Below, one piece after another: positions 24,384 through 32,483 of a stretch of DNA of 64,000 nucleotides; position 1 is the stretch's first letter, and every line of letters begins with the position of its first letter. The notes under the pieces were generated by a model. The model ran no database searches, was not told the DNA's origin, and saw only the letters and a program-made list of their open reading frames with translations. The position numbers and the translations under genes were made by a program. The stretch is from Pseudomonas lini (lineage in GTDB: Bacteria > Pseudomonadota > Gammaproteobacteria > Pseudomonadales > Pseudomonadaceae). The stretch spans positions 1-64,000 of the forward strand of contig NZ_JAUSSR010000019.1 in NCBI RefSeq assembly GCF_030812475.1. Reading direction: 5' to 3'.

Positions 24384-25298
24384 ATGCGTTCACCCGGCGA
24401 TGCGCCTCCGATACTGCCACCCCTGAAAGCCATTCAGGCCTTCGAACAAACGGCCCGATTCGGCAACGTGGCTCGCGCAGCGGAACTGCTCGACCTGACA
24501 CCTTCGGCGGTCAGCCACCAATTGGCCAAACTGGAGGCGATGATCGGCCGGCAGTTGTTCTTGCGAACGGCGCGGGGCGTGACACTCACACCGGTCGGCG
24601 AGCAATACCTCAAGGAAGTGTCCGGCATCCTCCACAGTCTCGCGATAGCGACCGAACGCGCTGCCAGCGACGTCAGCCTGGACTGCCTGCGGTTGCACTC
24701 ATCGCCCAGTTTCGGTCTGTTGTGGCTGATGCCGCGCCTGGAGCAGTTCCGCGAAAGTCATCCGGATATCCAGCTCAACCTGTCGTGCTCCTACGAGTCG
24801 CTGCACTTCAGTCGGGACAAGATCGATGTCGATATTCGCCATGGTTTGCCCAACTGGCCAAGCTTCGAAGTGCGGACGGTGCGAGACGAAAAAATTGCGG
24901 TGATGGCCTCACCGAAACTGCTGGAAAAGCGCCCCGTGCGCACTGTTGCCGATCTGCTGGACAGTAACCTGATCCTGTCGGAAGCGACGCTGATCAAGTG
25001 GCCGCAGTTGTTCGCACAGCATGGCGTCTCACGCCCGGAAAAACCCTATACCCTGAGCTTTGACCGTTCGTATATGACACTGGAAGCTGCCAGTCATGGA
25101 CTTGGTTTTGCACTGGAAAGCACGCTGTTGGCCCAGGACTACCTGGCTCGGGGGGTACTGGTCGAAGTGGCACCGGAGCTGAGCGCGCCTATCATGGCGC
25201 ACCACTTGGTATTTCCCCGGGCCCATTCCAATTTTCCAAGGGTGCGGCGCTTCCTGGAATGGATGCAGAAGGAATTGGGGCATGATTTTGCATACTGA
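24384..25298 (+). CDS. LysR-family regulator (GcvA-like)
   Basis: A 304-residue LysR protein with the N-terminal winged HTH at about 14-75 (LKAIQAFEQTARFGNVARAAELLDLTPSAVSHQLAKLEAMIGRQLFLRTARGVTLTPVG) and an effector domain from about 95. The LPPLKAIQAFEqtAR...SAVSHQL pattern is the GcvA subgroup. It is divergent from the SDR-MFS-transketolase operon with a ~200-base shared promoter region, so it is the probable regulator of that operon. Start at MRSPGDAPP follows ATAATC; no strong ribosome site. Confidence 0.9.
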   Translation: MRSPGDAPPILPPLKAIQAFEQTARFGNVARAAELLDLTPSAVSHQLAKLEAMIGRQLFLRTARGVTLTPVGEQYLKEVSGILHSLAIATERAASDVSLDCLRLHSSPSFGLLWLMPRLEQFRESHPDIQLNLSCSYESLHFSRDKIDVDIRHGLPNWPSFEVRTVRDEKIAVMASPKLLEKRPVRTVADLLDSNLILSEATLIKWPQLFAQHGVSRPEKPYTLSFDRSYMTLEAASHGLGFALESTLLAQDYLARGVLVEVAPELSAPIMAHHLVFPRAHSNFPRVRRFLEWMQKELGHDFAY

Positions 25299-25445
25299 TT
25301 GCAGTGATGTACCGAGGCGCCCGTAGCACATCACGATGACCAAGGGTTGGTCTCTGCATGAACGGGGTAGGGGGAACAGTTGAACTAAAAACTGACCGGT
25401 TAGTCAGGAAGGTTAGCTGCTCTTCTTCCATTACGAGGATCCCCC

Positions 25446-25682
25446 ATGCACAACTACACCGTGGAATACCTGTTCAACGGCGAGCCCCGCACTCACACTT
25501 TCGAACTCAACCAGCCTGAGCTGCCCATGCATGAGGCGGCGATGCACCTGCTACAGCTGCATTGGGGGGATGCCGAAAACAGCCTGGTCATGCCCACTGC
25601 GGATTCGACGCCGGAGGAGATTTTAGAGCAGGCAGAGCGGGTAGGGCTGACGCGGATCGAGGTTGTTGGTCGGGCTGGTTGA
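25446..25682 (+). CDS. Conserved small hypothetical protein
   Basis: A 78-residue soluble acidic protein (MHNYTVEYLFNGEPRTHTFELNQPELPMHEAAMHLLQLHWGDAENSL...PEEILEQAERVGLTRIEVVG). The alternating beta and helix pattern and position after GAGGAT support a real gene. I recall similar short proteins in Pseudomonas without a known role. No signal peptide or metal motif. Confidence 0.75.
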   Translation: MHNYTVEYLFNGEPRTHTFELNQPELPMHEAAMHLLQLHWGDAENSLVMPTADSTPEEILEQAERVGLTRIEVVGRAG

Positions 25683-25713
25683 TGCCGGGTAGTGAACGAT
25701 GAATCCAGAGTAC

Positions 25714-25866
25714 TCAGGCCTGCTTTTTAATGGGCAGCTTGCCAGTTATCACAAAGGTATCGAACACTTTCTGCCCATCACGTGCGGCCTGCCGAACTTC
25801 AAGGAACGTCATCTCATGCGGAATGAGCTTTTTGTTGGCTTTGGTGGCTTGTTTGGTGGTGGTCAT
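25714..25866 (-). CDS. Small basic protein, 50 residues
   Basis: On the minus strand an ATG at 25866 with a near-perfect TGGAGG ribosome site 7 bases upstream opens a 50-codon frame. It reads MTTTKQATKANKKLIPHEMT, then FLEVRQAARDGQKVFDTFVI, then TGKLPIKKQA, and stops at 25714. The codon usage and the strong Shine-Dalgarno favour a real gene over the overlapping plus-strand frame, which lacks both. Basic, no membrane segment; family not recognised. Confidence 0.6.
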   Translation of the reverse strand: MTTTKQATKANKKLIPHEMTFLEVRQAARDGQKVFDTFVITGKLPIKKQA

Positions 25867-25992
25867 CGGAGCCTCCAGGCGATTACTCGACTATAGATCT
25901 GGTGACCAAGGCGCAGCAATGTGCAGCTGTACGGACAGTTCCTGGAATCCTGTAGGACGTTGCTTTCTTGAAAGATCGGCTCAAACGCATTC

Positions 25993-26020
25993 AGGACGCT
26001 TCCTTAGGAGGCGCCCTTTT
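25993..26020 (+). terminator. Rho-independent terminator candidate
   Basis: GGACGCTTCC-TTA-GGAGGCGCCC-TTTTT: a 10-bp stem with one mismatch and a T5 run on the plus strand. It lies about 300 bases after the 78-residue gene, convergent to the pheC-like gene. Confidence 0.6.
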
Positions 26021-26050
26021 TGCTGTTCAATCCAGTGGAAAATTTATCCG

Positions 26051-26842
26051 TTATTTAACCTCAGGCACCGCCAGCCACTGTTCCAAAATCTTCTGATAAT
26101 TCCCCGTCACCTTCGCCAGATGCAGCCACTGATCGACATACAACTTCCAGCTGATGTCATCCCGCGGCAGCAGATAGGCCTTCTCCCCATACTGCATGAA
26201 CCGGGTCGGATTGACCGCGCACAGGCCGGGTTTGAGTTTCTGCTGGTACAGCGCTTCCGAAGCGTCGGTGATCATCACGTCGGCCTTTTTGTCGAGCAGC
26301 TCCTGGAAGATGGTCACGTTGTCATGCAGCCGCAATTGGGCCTTGGGCAGGAAGGCGTGGACAAAGGCTTCGTTGGTGCCGCCAGCCGGTTCGACCAGGC
26401 GCACCGAAGGCTGGTTGATTTGCTCGATGGTCTGGTACGACGCCTGCTCTTCGCAGCGCACCAGCGGGATCTTGCCGTCGACATCCAGGGTGGTGCTGAA
26501 GAAGGCTTTTTTCTGGCGCTCCAGCGTTACCGAGATCCCGCCGACTCCAATGTCGCATTTGCCTGCCAGCATGTCGGGCATCAGGGTTTTCCAGGTGGTT
26601 TGCACCCACTCGACCTTGACGCCGAGGCTGTCGGCCAGCGAACGGGCCATGGCGATGTCGATCCCCGAATACTCGCCGTCTTCGGCTTTGGAGGTATAGG
26701 GTTTGTAGTCGCCGGTGGTACAGACGCGCAGCTGGCCTTGTTGAATGACGGAGTCCAGGTGCGAGGGGCTTTGCTGGGCCTGAGCGCCGAAGGATAGAGC
26801 GAGGACGCCACCGAGCATCAACGTGCTTTTTATGCTTTTCAT
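26051..26842 (-). CDS. pheC: PheC-like periplasmic cyclohexadienyl dehydratase
   Basis: A 263-residue protein with a signal peptide (ending GAQAQ). The solute-binding fold matches Pseudomonas PheC: LRVCTTGDYKPYT, GIDIAMARSLADSLG, DIGVGGISVTLERQKKAFFS, EPAGGTNEAFV, LHDNVTIFQELLDKKADVMITDASEA, EKAYLLPRDD and YVDQWLHLAK. PheC dehydrates prephenate or arogenate in the periplasm to phenylpyruvate or phenylalanine. The EKAYLLPRD and VDQWLH motifs favour PheC over a plain amino-acid binding protein, but a binding-only role is not excluded. Start at MKSIKSTLML. No transporter genes are adjacent, which also argues against an ABC binding protein. Confidence 0.8.
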   Translation of the reverse strand: MKSIKSTLMLGGVLALSFGAQAQQSPSHLDSVIQQGQLRVCTTGDYKPYTSKAEDGEYSGIDIAMARSLADSLGVKVEWVQTTWKTLMPDMLAGKCDIGVGGISVTLERQKKAFFSTTLDVDGKIPLVRCEEQASYQTIEQINQPSVRLVEPAGGTNEAFVHAFLPKAQLRLHDNVTIFQELLDKKADVMITDASEALYQQKLKPGLCAVNPTRFMQYGEKAYLLPRDDISWKLYVDQWLHLAKVTGNYQKILEQWLAVPEVK

Positions 26843-27163
26843 TTTTATCAGGCTTTTTTTGATGGAGTAGGTGTAAAGGAAGTGAGTGTAGTGAAAGGAT
26901 TTATAGACTGTCATGCATGAGGGGGCGCGAAGGCCGTTGCCCGGGTCGGATAACCGTCCCTGGCAGCGTAGAGGCTAAGGTTCAGCAAGGATTTCGGATG
27001 TTCCGATAAATCTTTTAATACAGTTTCAAGCGGGTGTGGGACTTGTATGTCCGTGCATTCCAGTTCAAATGCACTGAAGATCAGGCACTGGCCTGACCTG
27101 AGGTTGATTGCCTTAAGCAGCTAACACTTGGATCTTTTTAGACGCACAGCAAGGACTGCTGAA
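26843..27163. other. Divergent intergenic region
   Basis: About 320 bases between pheC and the small DUF3892-like gene. No gene, RNA or clear operator was recognised. Confidence 0.4.
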
Positions 27164-27460
27164 ATGAACGAATCAAGACGTATTCAGTTTTTCGTATCCA
27201 GGACAAAAACCGATGGTGAAAGCGGGAGTGTTGTCGCCTTGTTTGTCTGTGGAAAAAATGAAAGCCAGTGGTGTTGGGCTCCGGTGGAGTTCGTGACGCA
27301 GCTAATTAATCAAGGTGTGCGATTCAACACATTCTTCAAGTCCGGCGAAGGGGATTATCAGGTAGGTGCGAGGGTTGAAGTCCATGAGTTCGCGCTGCGC
27401 ACCGGTGCGACGGGTGCGCAGGGCGATACGCTGGAAAGTTTGCCGACGAAAACGGTGTAG
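27164..27460 (+). CDS. Small protein, DUF3892-like
   Basis: A 98-residue protein with AAGGA 9 bases before its ATG. The beta-strand pattern and the VGARVEVHEFALRTGATGAQGDTLESLP ending resemble DUF3892 proteins, which end in a conserved LRT-x(n)-L..LP segment. No signal peptide. Single-gene unit; role unknown. The family call is tentative. Confidence 0.65.
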   Translation: MNESRRIQFFVSRTKTDGESGSVVALFVCGKNESQWCWAPVEFVTQLINQGVRFNTFFKSGEGDYQVGARVEVHEFALRTGATGAQGDTLESLPTKTV

Positions 27461-27555
27461 ATCACGTCCGGGCGTGAGACTTGCTCAGCGCAAGTCTGTG
27501 ATTTTTTGACGTTAACGATTTATGCGTATTTATTGGTTAATCGTGGCGTTCTCGG

Positions 27556-27588
27556 GTTTTTCGCTGGCAAGCCAGCTCCTACAGGAGG
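27556..27588. repeat. Single REP element
   Basis: TCGCTGGCAAGCCAGCTCCTACAGGA, one inverted-orientation REP core between convergent genes. Confidence 0.8.
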
Positions 27589-27610
27589 ATGGGCTGCCGC
27601 TCTACCGGTT

Positions 27611-28315
27611 TTATTGGCGGGTTGTCGGCTTTGCCGACGATGCGACCGTGGCGCCACCGCAATTGATGTACGAAGAAGACTTCAGCCAGCGCTGGTCTGG
27701 ATAGTAGGAAAACAACAACTGCCCATCCTTCATCGAGTCGATCAGCTTGTGCGCAATGGCCGGGCGTACCGCCGGGCACCCCAGGCTTCGACCGATTCGC
27801 CCATTCGCCCGTGCAAGTACCGGGCTGACATAGGGTGCACCGTGGATAACGATCGCCCGGTCAAACGCATTGTCGTTGAAGCCCGGCTCCAGTCCTTCCA
27901 TGCGCAACGAGTAACCGTTCTGCCCGACATAACTTGCCTGGGTGCGGTACAGGCCGAGGCTGGTGGCAAAACTTTCGTTCCGATTGGAGAACTTGACCGC
28001 CATGTTCTCGCCGCTGTTGCGGCCATGTGCCACCAGCTCATGGAACAGTAACTTGCGTTTCTTCAGATCGAAAACCCACAACCGCTGTTCGGTGGAGGGC
28101 AGTGAATAATCGATCACCGCCAGTCTTTGCGCCGGGGCTTTGCCTTGGGCGATGCTACATTGAGAGGCGCGTACCGCCAGTCCAATAACTTTGGCGTTGG
28201 CGTGGGGAGCTGCTTTGATCAGCGCGGCTTCAAGCGAATCGGCGTACGCTGCCGGTACTGAGAAGCTGGTCAGCAGCAGGGCCGTGATTGCAATGCCAAA
28301 GCGGTCTGGCGCCAT
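27611..28315 (-). CDS. YkuD-type murein L,D-transpeptidase domain protein
   Basis: A 234-residue exported protein with a signal peptide ending AAYA-D. The catalytic region has VIHGAPYVSP (His) and GRSLGCPAVRP (nucleophile Cys), with upstream RLWVFDLKKRKLLFHELVAHGRNSG typical of the YkuD_2 catalytic-domain family. Such enzymes cross-link peptidoglycan or anchor proteins to it. It is divergent from a second, larger L,D-transpeptidase with 80 bases between them, so the two probably share regulation. Confidence 0.88.
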   Translation of the reverse strand: MAPDRFGIAITALLLTSFSVPAAYADSLEAALIKAAPHANAKVIGLAVRASQCSIAQGKAPAQRLAVIDYSLPSTEQRLWVFDLKKRKLLFHELVAHGRNSGENMAVKFSNRNESFATSLGLYRTQASYVGQNGYSLRMEGLEPGFNDNAFDRAIVIHGAPYVSPVLARANGRIGRSLGCPAVRPAIAHKLIDSMKDGQLLFSYYPDQRWLKSSSYINCGGATVASSAKPTTRQ

Positions 28316-28395
28316 AGTCGGATCTCATCAGATAGTGTCGAGTCTAGCAGTGTGTAGGATGCTAGCTGTTGAATGCAGGAGATTAAGGATTATCC

Positions 28396-30147
28396 ATGGG
28401 GCAATTAACAAGGTTATTCGTCATAAGCCGCGTCTTTTTTATGGTCTTTCTGATCAGCGGTGCAGCGCAAGGGCAAACGTCGCCGATTATGCTGTCATCT
28501 CCCGCTGGCGACATGATCGAGGCGGCACCTGACGACATCGTCGCCCAGGCGATTCAGGCAGAGTTGGCGCCGTTGGCAACGGCGTTCCCACCATTGCTCA
28601 CTTCGCCGCGCCATCAGCGGGTGGATGTGAACCGGGTGGTGCTGGATTTTTATAGCCATCGCGGTTATCGCGCCGCCTGGTCCCACGACAGCGACGTTGC
28701 CCAGTTGTTGAAAAGCCTGGGCGAAACCCAGGTCGAAGGGCTCGACCCCGCGGATTTTCGCATTGCCGAGCTGGCCGGTGCGCAAACACTCATGCAATCC
28801 ATGGTGCCCACCCCGGCGCAACGCGCTGCGTTCGATATGGCGGCCACCCATACCTTCATCACGGCATTGCTGCAGTTACGGCGCGGCAAGGTCGACCCCT
28901 CGCGGCTGGACATGCATTGGAACTTCGACCCTGTCGGCGTCGATCCTCGTGCAGACGTGAATACCTTCTTCGCCGCGCTGGACGACCACGATGTGGCGCG
29001 GGCGTTTGCTCAAGCGCCGCCGCAAGAGGCGATTTATGGGAGCTTGCGGATGGGCCTGGCGCAATTGCGCACCGTGCGGGACATGGGTGGCTGGCCGAAG
29101 GTTGCCGAAGGCCAGTCGCTCAAGCCCGGCATGGATAACGCTGCGGTCGGCCAGTTGCGAACCCGTTTGGTGGCGGGAGGCTATCTGGCTGCGCAGCGCT
29201 CGCCGCGCACGATATACGACGACGCCGTTATCGCTGCGGTGAAGAAGTATCAATCCGAGCAATACCTGGGGGCGGACGGGGTGGCGGGAGCGGCGACGCT
29301 GGCGGCGTTGAACGTGCCCGTCGAGGCGCGGATCGACCAGGTTCGGGTGAACATGGAGCGCGCACGCTGGTTGCTGTACAAGCTGCAGGGTACGTTCGTC
29401 ATCGTTGATATCGCCGGCTACAAGGTGGCGCTCTACCGCGACGGCAAGGCCATATGGCGTTCACGGGTTCAGGTTGGCAAGCCGTTTCGCAGCACGCCGG
29501 TGTTTCAATCGGAGATTACCTACGTCACCTTCAACCCGACCTGGACCGTTCCGCCGACGATCCTGGTCGAGGATATGCTGCCCAAGATACGCAGCAATCC
29601 TGGCTACCTGGCCGCGAACCGCATCAAGGTCCTGGATCGCGAAGGCAATGTGCTCGATCCGGCGGGCGTTGATTGGGACCATCCGCGCGGCCTGACCCTG
29701 CGTCAGGATGCCGGTGCGGAAAACTCGCTGGGCCAGGTGGTGATCCGGTTTCCCAACGACTATGCGATTTATCTTCACGACACCCCCCACCGCGAACTGT
29801 TTGCCAAAACCTTCCGTGCTACCAGTTCCGGCTGCATTCGCGTTGAAAACCCGTTGCAATTGGTGGAGCTTTTGTTTAACGATCCGGTTCGGTGGAATGC
29901 CACCGGGATCCAGGCTCAATTGGCCAACGGCAAAACCGAAAACATCAAGCTTCCTGTGAAAGTACCGGTGTTGTTGGCCTATTGGACGGTAGATTTGAGC
30001 AACGATGGCCGGGTGATTTTCAAACCCGATATTTACGGGTATGACACGGCCGTACTTCGTGGGTTGAACAAGCCGTTGAAACTACCCGTACTGGATTGGC
30101 AGCGCGCCGGTAGTCCCGCGGTCGTGGCGGGGCAGAACCAACAGTAG
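28396..30147 (+). CDS. YcbB/LdtD-like L,D-transpeptidase
   Basis: A 583-residue protein. Signal peptide (about 1-26), scaffold domain (about 60-200, VLDFYSHRGYRAAWSHDSDVAQLLKSL), peptidoglycan-binding domain (about 225-290, LKPGMDNAAVGQLRTRLVAGGYL...KKYQSEQYLGADGVAGAATLAALN), and YkuD domain (about 330-500). The catalytic Cys480 lies in ATSSGCIRVENP and the histidine in YLHDTPHRELF. This is the LdtD (YcbB) architecture, which makes 3-3 peptidoglycan cross-links and can bypass beta-lactam-sensitive enzymes. The length is typical (LdtD 615). The gene follows the divergent YkuD gene. Confidence 0.93.
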   Translation: MGQLTRLFVISRVFFMVFLISGAAQGQTSPIMLSSPAGDMIEAAPDDIVAQAIQAELAPLATAFPPLLTSPRHQRVDVNRVVLDFYSHRGYRAAWSHDSDVAQLLKSLGETQVEGLDPADFRIAELAGAQTLMQSMVPTPAQRAAFDMAATHTFITALLQLRRGKVDPSRLDMHWNFDPVGVDPRADVNTFFAALDDHDVARAFAQAPPQEAIYGSLRMGLAQLRTVRDMGGWPKVAEGQSLKPGMDNAAVGQLRTRLVAGGYLAAQRSPRTIYDDAVIAAVKKYQSEQYLGADGVAGAATLAALNVPVEARIDQVRVNMERARWLLYKLQGTFVIVDIAGYKVALYRDGKAIWRSRVQVGKPFRSTPVFQSEITYVTFNPTWTVPPTILVEDMLPKIRSNPGYLAANRIKVLDREGNVLDPAGVDWDHPRGLTLRQDAGAENSLGQVVIRFPNDYAIYLHDTPHRELFAKTFRATSSGCIRVENPLQLVELLFNDPVRWNATGIQAQLANGKTENIKLPVKVPVLLAYWTVDLSNDGRVIFKPDIYGYDTAVLRGLNKPLKLPVLDWQRAGSPAVVAGQNQQ

Positions 30148-30192
30148 CCAGGAAGGGCGCTGGATTCAGTATCGTTACAGGAGGGAGTCTGA

Positions 30193-30984
30193 ATGGATGT
30201 TGCGCAAAAAAAACCGTCATTTACTTCATGTCAGCTTGATGTGCATGACTTCGATGAGTGTCGCAACATTCAAAAAGGTCCGGTGTTTATCATTGCCTCG
30301 GGAGCATCGGCGAAAGATTTTCCGCTGGAGAAGTATGCCGACATTCCGATGATCACCATGAACGGGGCGATTTCGATGTTCATCGAGCCTGACATCAAAC
30401 CCTTCTTTTACGCCTGCACGGACGATGCCTTTTGCCGGCAACAATCTTATCTTTTTGCTGAAGCCATGCGCCTCAGTCAGCGGGTAGCCTTGTGGAAAGA
30501 TCTCCTCAGGTATGAAGCGCTGGCACCCGAAGGCGAGCTTTATTTATTGACGCAGGCACCGAAACTTTCCTGGGGCGAGTTGCTTTTCCGGCGGGATAAA
30601 GAACTTGTCCGAAGACGAAAATTAGGGACTGGCCGCAATCGAAGCCTGGGTTTCAGCAAGAACCTCAAGCGAGGCTTTTTCGATGCCCGCACAGTGGCCT
30701 ACCTGGCGTTGCAAATTGCCTATCACGCGGGGTTTACCAAGGTGTTCCTGGTGGGCGTCGACCTGGATCAGTCGGCAGGTCGTTTTTATGAGAAGGCGGG
30801 CAGCGTTGTTTCGCCGTGCACCCTCGACGAGCACTTTCATACGAGAATCCTGCCGTCGTTCGAGATAATGTCGAAATACGTCATGGATGATGATTTTCAA
30901 GTCTACAACCTCTCCGGTTCATCGCGGATTCCCGGTGAACTCGTGCCACGGGTGACGCTGGATCAGATCGACAGGATGATTTGA
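30193..30984 (+). CDS. WaaZ/DUF115-like LPS biosynthesis protein
   Basis: A 263-residue cytoplasmic protein. The N-terminal VFIIASGASAKDFPLEKYADIPMITMNGAISMF...YACTDD block is the nucleotide-binding pattern of DUF115/MptE-like and WaaZ-type proteins. The middle part has ARTVAYLALQIAYHAGFTKVFLVGVDLDQSAGRFYE, also typical. Pseudomonas members are annotated as LPS core biosynthesis proteins (recalled). A strong AGGAGGGAG ribosome site precedes the ATG. It overlaps no gene but sits 45 bases after the transpeptidase, suggesting an envelope-related unit. Confidence 0.65.
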   Translation: MDVAQKKPSFTSCQLDVHDFDECRNIQKGPVFIIASGASAKDFPLEKYADIPMITMNGAISMFIEPDIKPFFYACTDDAFCRQQSYLFAEAMRLSQRVALWKDLLRYEALAPEGELYLLTQAPKLSWGELLFRRDKELVRRRKLGTGRNRSLGFSKNLKRGFFDARTVAYLALQIAYHAGFTKVFLVGVDLDQSAGRFYEKAGSVVSPCTLDEHFHTRILPSFEIMSKYVMDDDFQVYNLSGSSRIPGELVPRVTLDQIDRMI

Positions 30985-31121
30985 AAGGACCCGCTTTCGT
31001 TGCAGTAGTCGCAAGTCTTATTGCTTTAATCATTTCGAATCACTCCTGCGATTTGAGTGTCATCCCGGCCGTGCCAAAGTACCGCGCAGCCTGTGTAATT
31101 CAACCCCAAGGTGTCGGGACG

Positions 31122-31787
31122 ATGAAGAACCTTTGCCTGATTGCTGTGCTTATCGTGTTGTCGTTCGGCAGCATCGGCGTGAGTACGGCGCGGGAGTCAA
31201 CAGCCGCCGAAGCCCGGGTCGAATCCGTGGCGGGGGTGTTCGATTATTACCTGTTGACGCTGTCCTGGTCGCCGACGTACTGCCTGAGCCACACGGACGA
31301 CGCGCAATGCTCCGGCCAAGGCTATGGTTTTGTGCTGCACGGTCTGTGGCCGCAATATGCCAAGGGTGGCTGGCCGACGTCGTGCTTGCCGCGGGAACGC
31401 CTGTCGGTGGACGAGCGCGCAAAGGGCTTGACGTTGTTCGCGTCGCGCAAGTTGCTCGAACACGAATGGGCCAAACATGGCACCTGCAGCGGCCTTGGTG
31501 CCATGGGTTACCTGGAGGCGTCCGACAAGGCCGTCGGGGCGGTGAGGATCCCGCAACAGCTGCAGCCCTTCGGCGCCGCCTTTTATTTCAAGTCCTGGGA
31601 AATCGAGCAGATGTTCCGCCAAAGCAATCCTGGAATGCCGGCAGATGGCATTGCGCTGATTTGCAAAGGGCCGGTGTTGTCGGAAGTCAGGGTGTGCATG
31701 GACAAGGATCTGCAGTTTGGCGCATGTGGCAAGGGCGTCAGGACACAATGCCGGGCTGGGGACATTCGGCTTCCGCCGATGCGGTGA
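31122..31787 (+). CDS. RNase T2 family ribonuclease
   Basis: A 221-residue exported ribonuclease. Signal peptide about 1-24. Catalytic sequence CAS I is GFVLHGLWPQY (His) and CAS II is EHEWAKHGTC (Glu, Lys, His). Paired Cys (YC, QC, SC, GTC, IC, VC, AC, QC) suit the disulfide-rich family. T2 enzymes cut single-stranded RNA in the periplasm with little base preference. The start at MKNLCLIAV gives a proper signal peptide; an upstream in-frame start at 30981 is not supported. Confidence 0.92.
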   Translation: MKNLCLIAVLIVLSFGSIGVSTARESTAAEARVESVAGVFDYYLLTLSWSPTYCLSHTDDAQCSGQGYGFVLHGLWPQYAKGGWPTSCLPRERLSVDERAKGLTLFASRKLLEHEWAKHGTCSGLGAMGYLEASDKAVGAVRIPQQLQPFGAAFYFKSWEIEQMFRQSNPGMPADGIALICKGPVLSEVRVCMDKDLQFGACGKGVRTQCRAGDIRLPPMR

Positions 31788-32003
31788 CAGAATGCCGTGC
31801 AGATATAACGCGCAATGCAGTCAGGTGAAGGTGGCCAATAACGAATATCGGTTTGTCGATCCGAAGAGCGGGAGTGTCAACGCGCACCTGAAACTCACGC
31901 CTTGATGGTCATGCTGGTGCAGGAGTGGGGTGCATGGCGCACCCGTACCTGCGGCGTAGCCCGGACGAAAAGCAGCCGACGCTCATCGGCTGCGTTTATT
32001 CGT
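31788..32003. other. Intergenic region with convergent terminator
   Basis: About 215 bases between the RNase T2 gene and the Gly-rich protein gene. A 37-codon frame at 31792-31905 (MPCRYNAQCSQ...LKLTP) has no ribosome site and I do not call it. The main feature is the hairpin at 31968-31993. Confidence 0.4.
31968..31993 (-). terminator. Terminator of the Gly-rich protein gene
   Basis: GCAGCCGA-CGCTCA-TCGGCTGC with a T4 run on the minus strand, 11 bases after the stop codon at 32004. Confidence 0.75.
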
Positions 32004-32306
32004 TCAGCTGCCCGTGCCGCCACCCGCACCCCCGGTGCCGCCTCCAGCGGCCCCCGTGCCGCCGCCCGCGCCGGAGCCCGAACCACTGGCCCCGCCGCTG
32101 GTGCCGGTGTCCGAACCTCCCGAGTCCGTCCGATTACCGCTTGAAGGCTCGCCAGGGGTGTTGTCCGGTGGCGTGGTCGGACTGCTGGTGGCGCCGGATT
32201 GGGTCCCGGTCGCATCGGCACCATCGCCCGATCCTGCGAATGTGGCCGCTGACGACACCGATAACAATCCGGCCAATAACAACGAAGTGATTTTGCTGTT
32301 CATCAT
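32004..32306 (-). CDS. Small exported Gly/Ser/Thr-rich protein
   Basis: A 100-residue protein: a clear signal peptide (MMNSKITSLLLAGLLSVSSAATFA-GS) followed by a low-complexity mature part rich in Gly, Ser, Thr, Pro and Asp, ending in GAGGGTGAAGGGTGGAGGGT repeats. GGAG lies 8 bases upstream of the ATG; two adjacent ATGs make the start uncertain by one codon. Low-complexity secreted proteins like this are often poorly conserved. No role can be given. Confidence 0.65.
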   Translation of the reverse strand: MMNSKITSLLLAGLLSVSSAATFAGSGDGADATGTQSGATSSPTTPPDNTPGEPSSGNRTDSGGSDTGTSGGASGSGSGAGGGTGAAGGGTGGAGGGTGS

Positions 32307-32483
32307 GGTGCGTCTCCAAAAGAAGAGTCGTTACTTGATGTTGGTGTGAGGGGGCGGGGCATTGGTGCCGGTTGGATGACGAGTGGCGGGGCGCCATTCA
32401 TCATCAATGAGAAGTCGCCGACGCAACCCCCCAAACCCGCAGGTGTCACACGCTAGGCACCCCGCCCTCAGGAGCGTTGGCCC

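Noticed and set aside
25699..25896. 65-codon plus-strand frame
   Set aside because: Lacks a ribosome site; the minus-strand 50-codon frame in the same place has a very strong one.
26051..26842. Amino-acid ABC transporter binding protein
   Set aside because: The fold is shared, but EKAYLLPRD, VDQWLH and GGTNE match PheC and there are no permease or ATPase genes adjacent. Kept as PheC-like with moderate confidence.
31792..31905. 37-residue frame after RNase T2 (MPCRYNAQCSQ...LKLTP)
   Set aside because: No ribosome site, very short, no recognisable family. It could be a decayed tail but I cannot support it.
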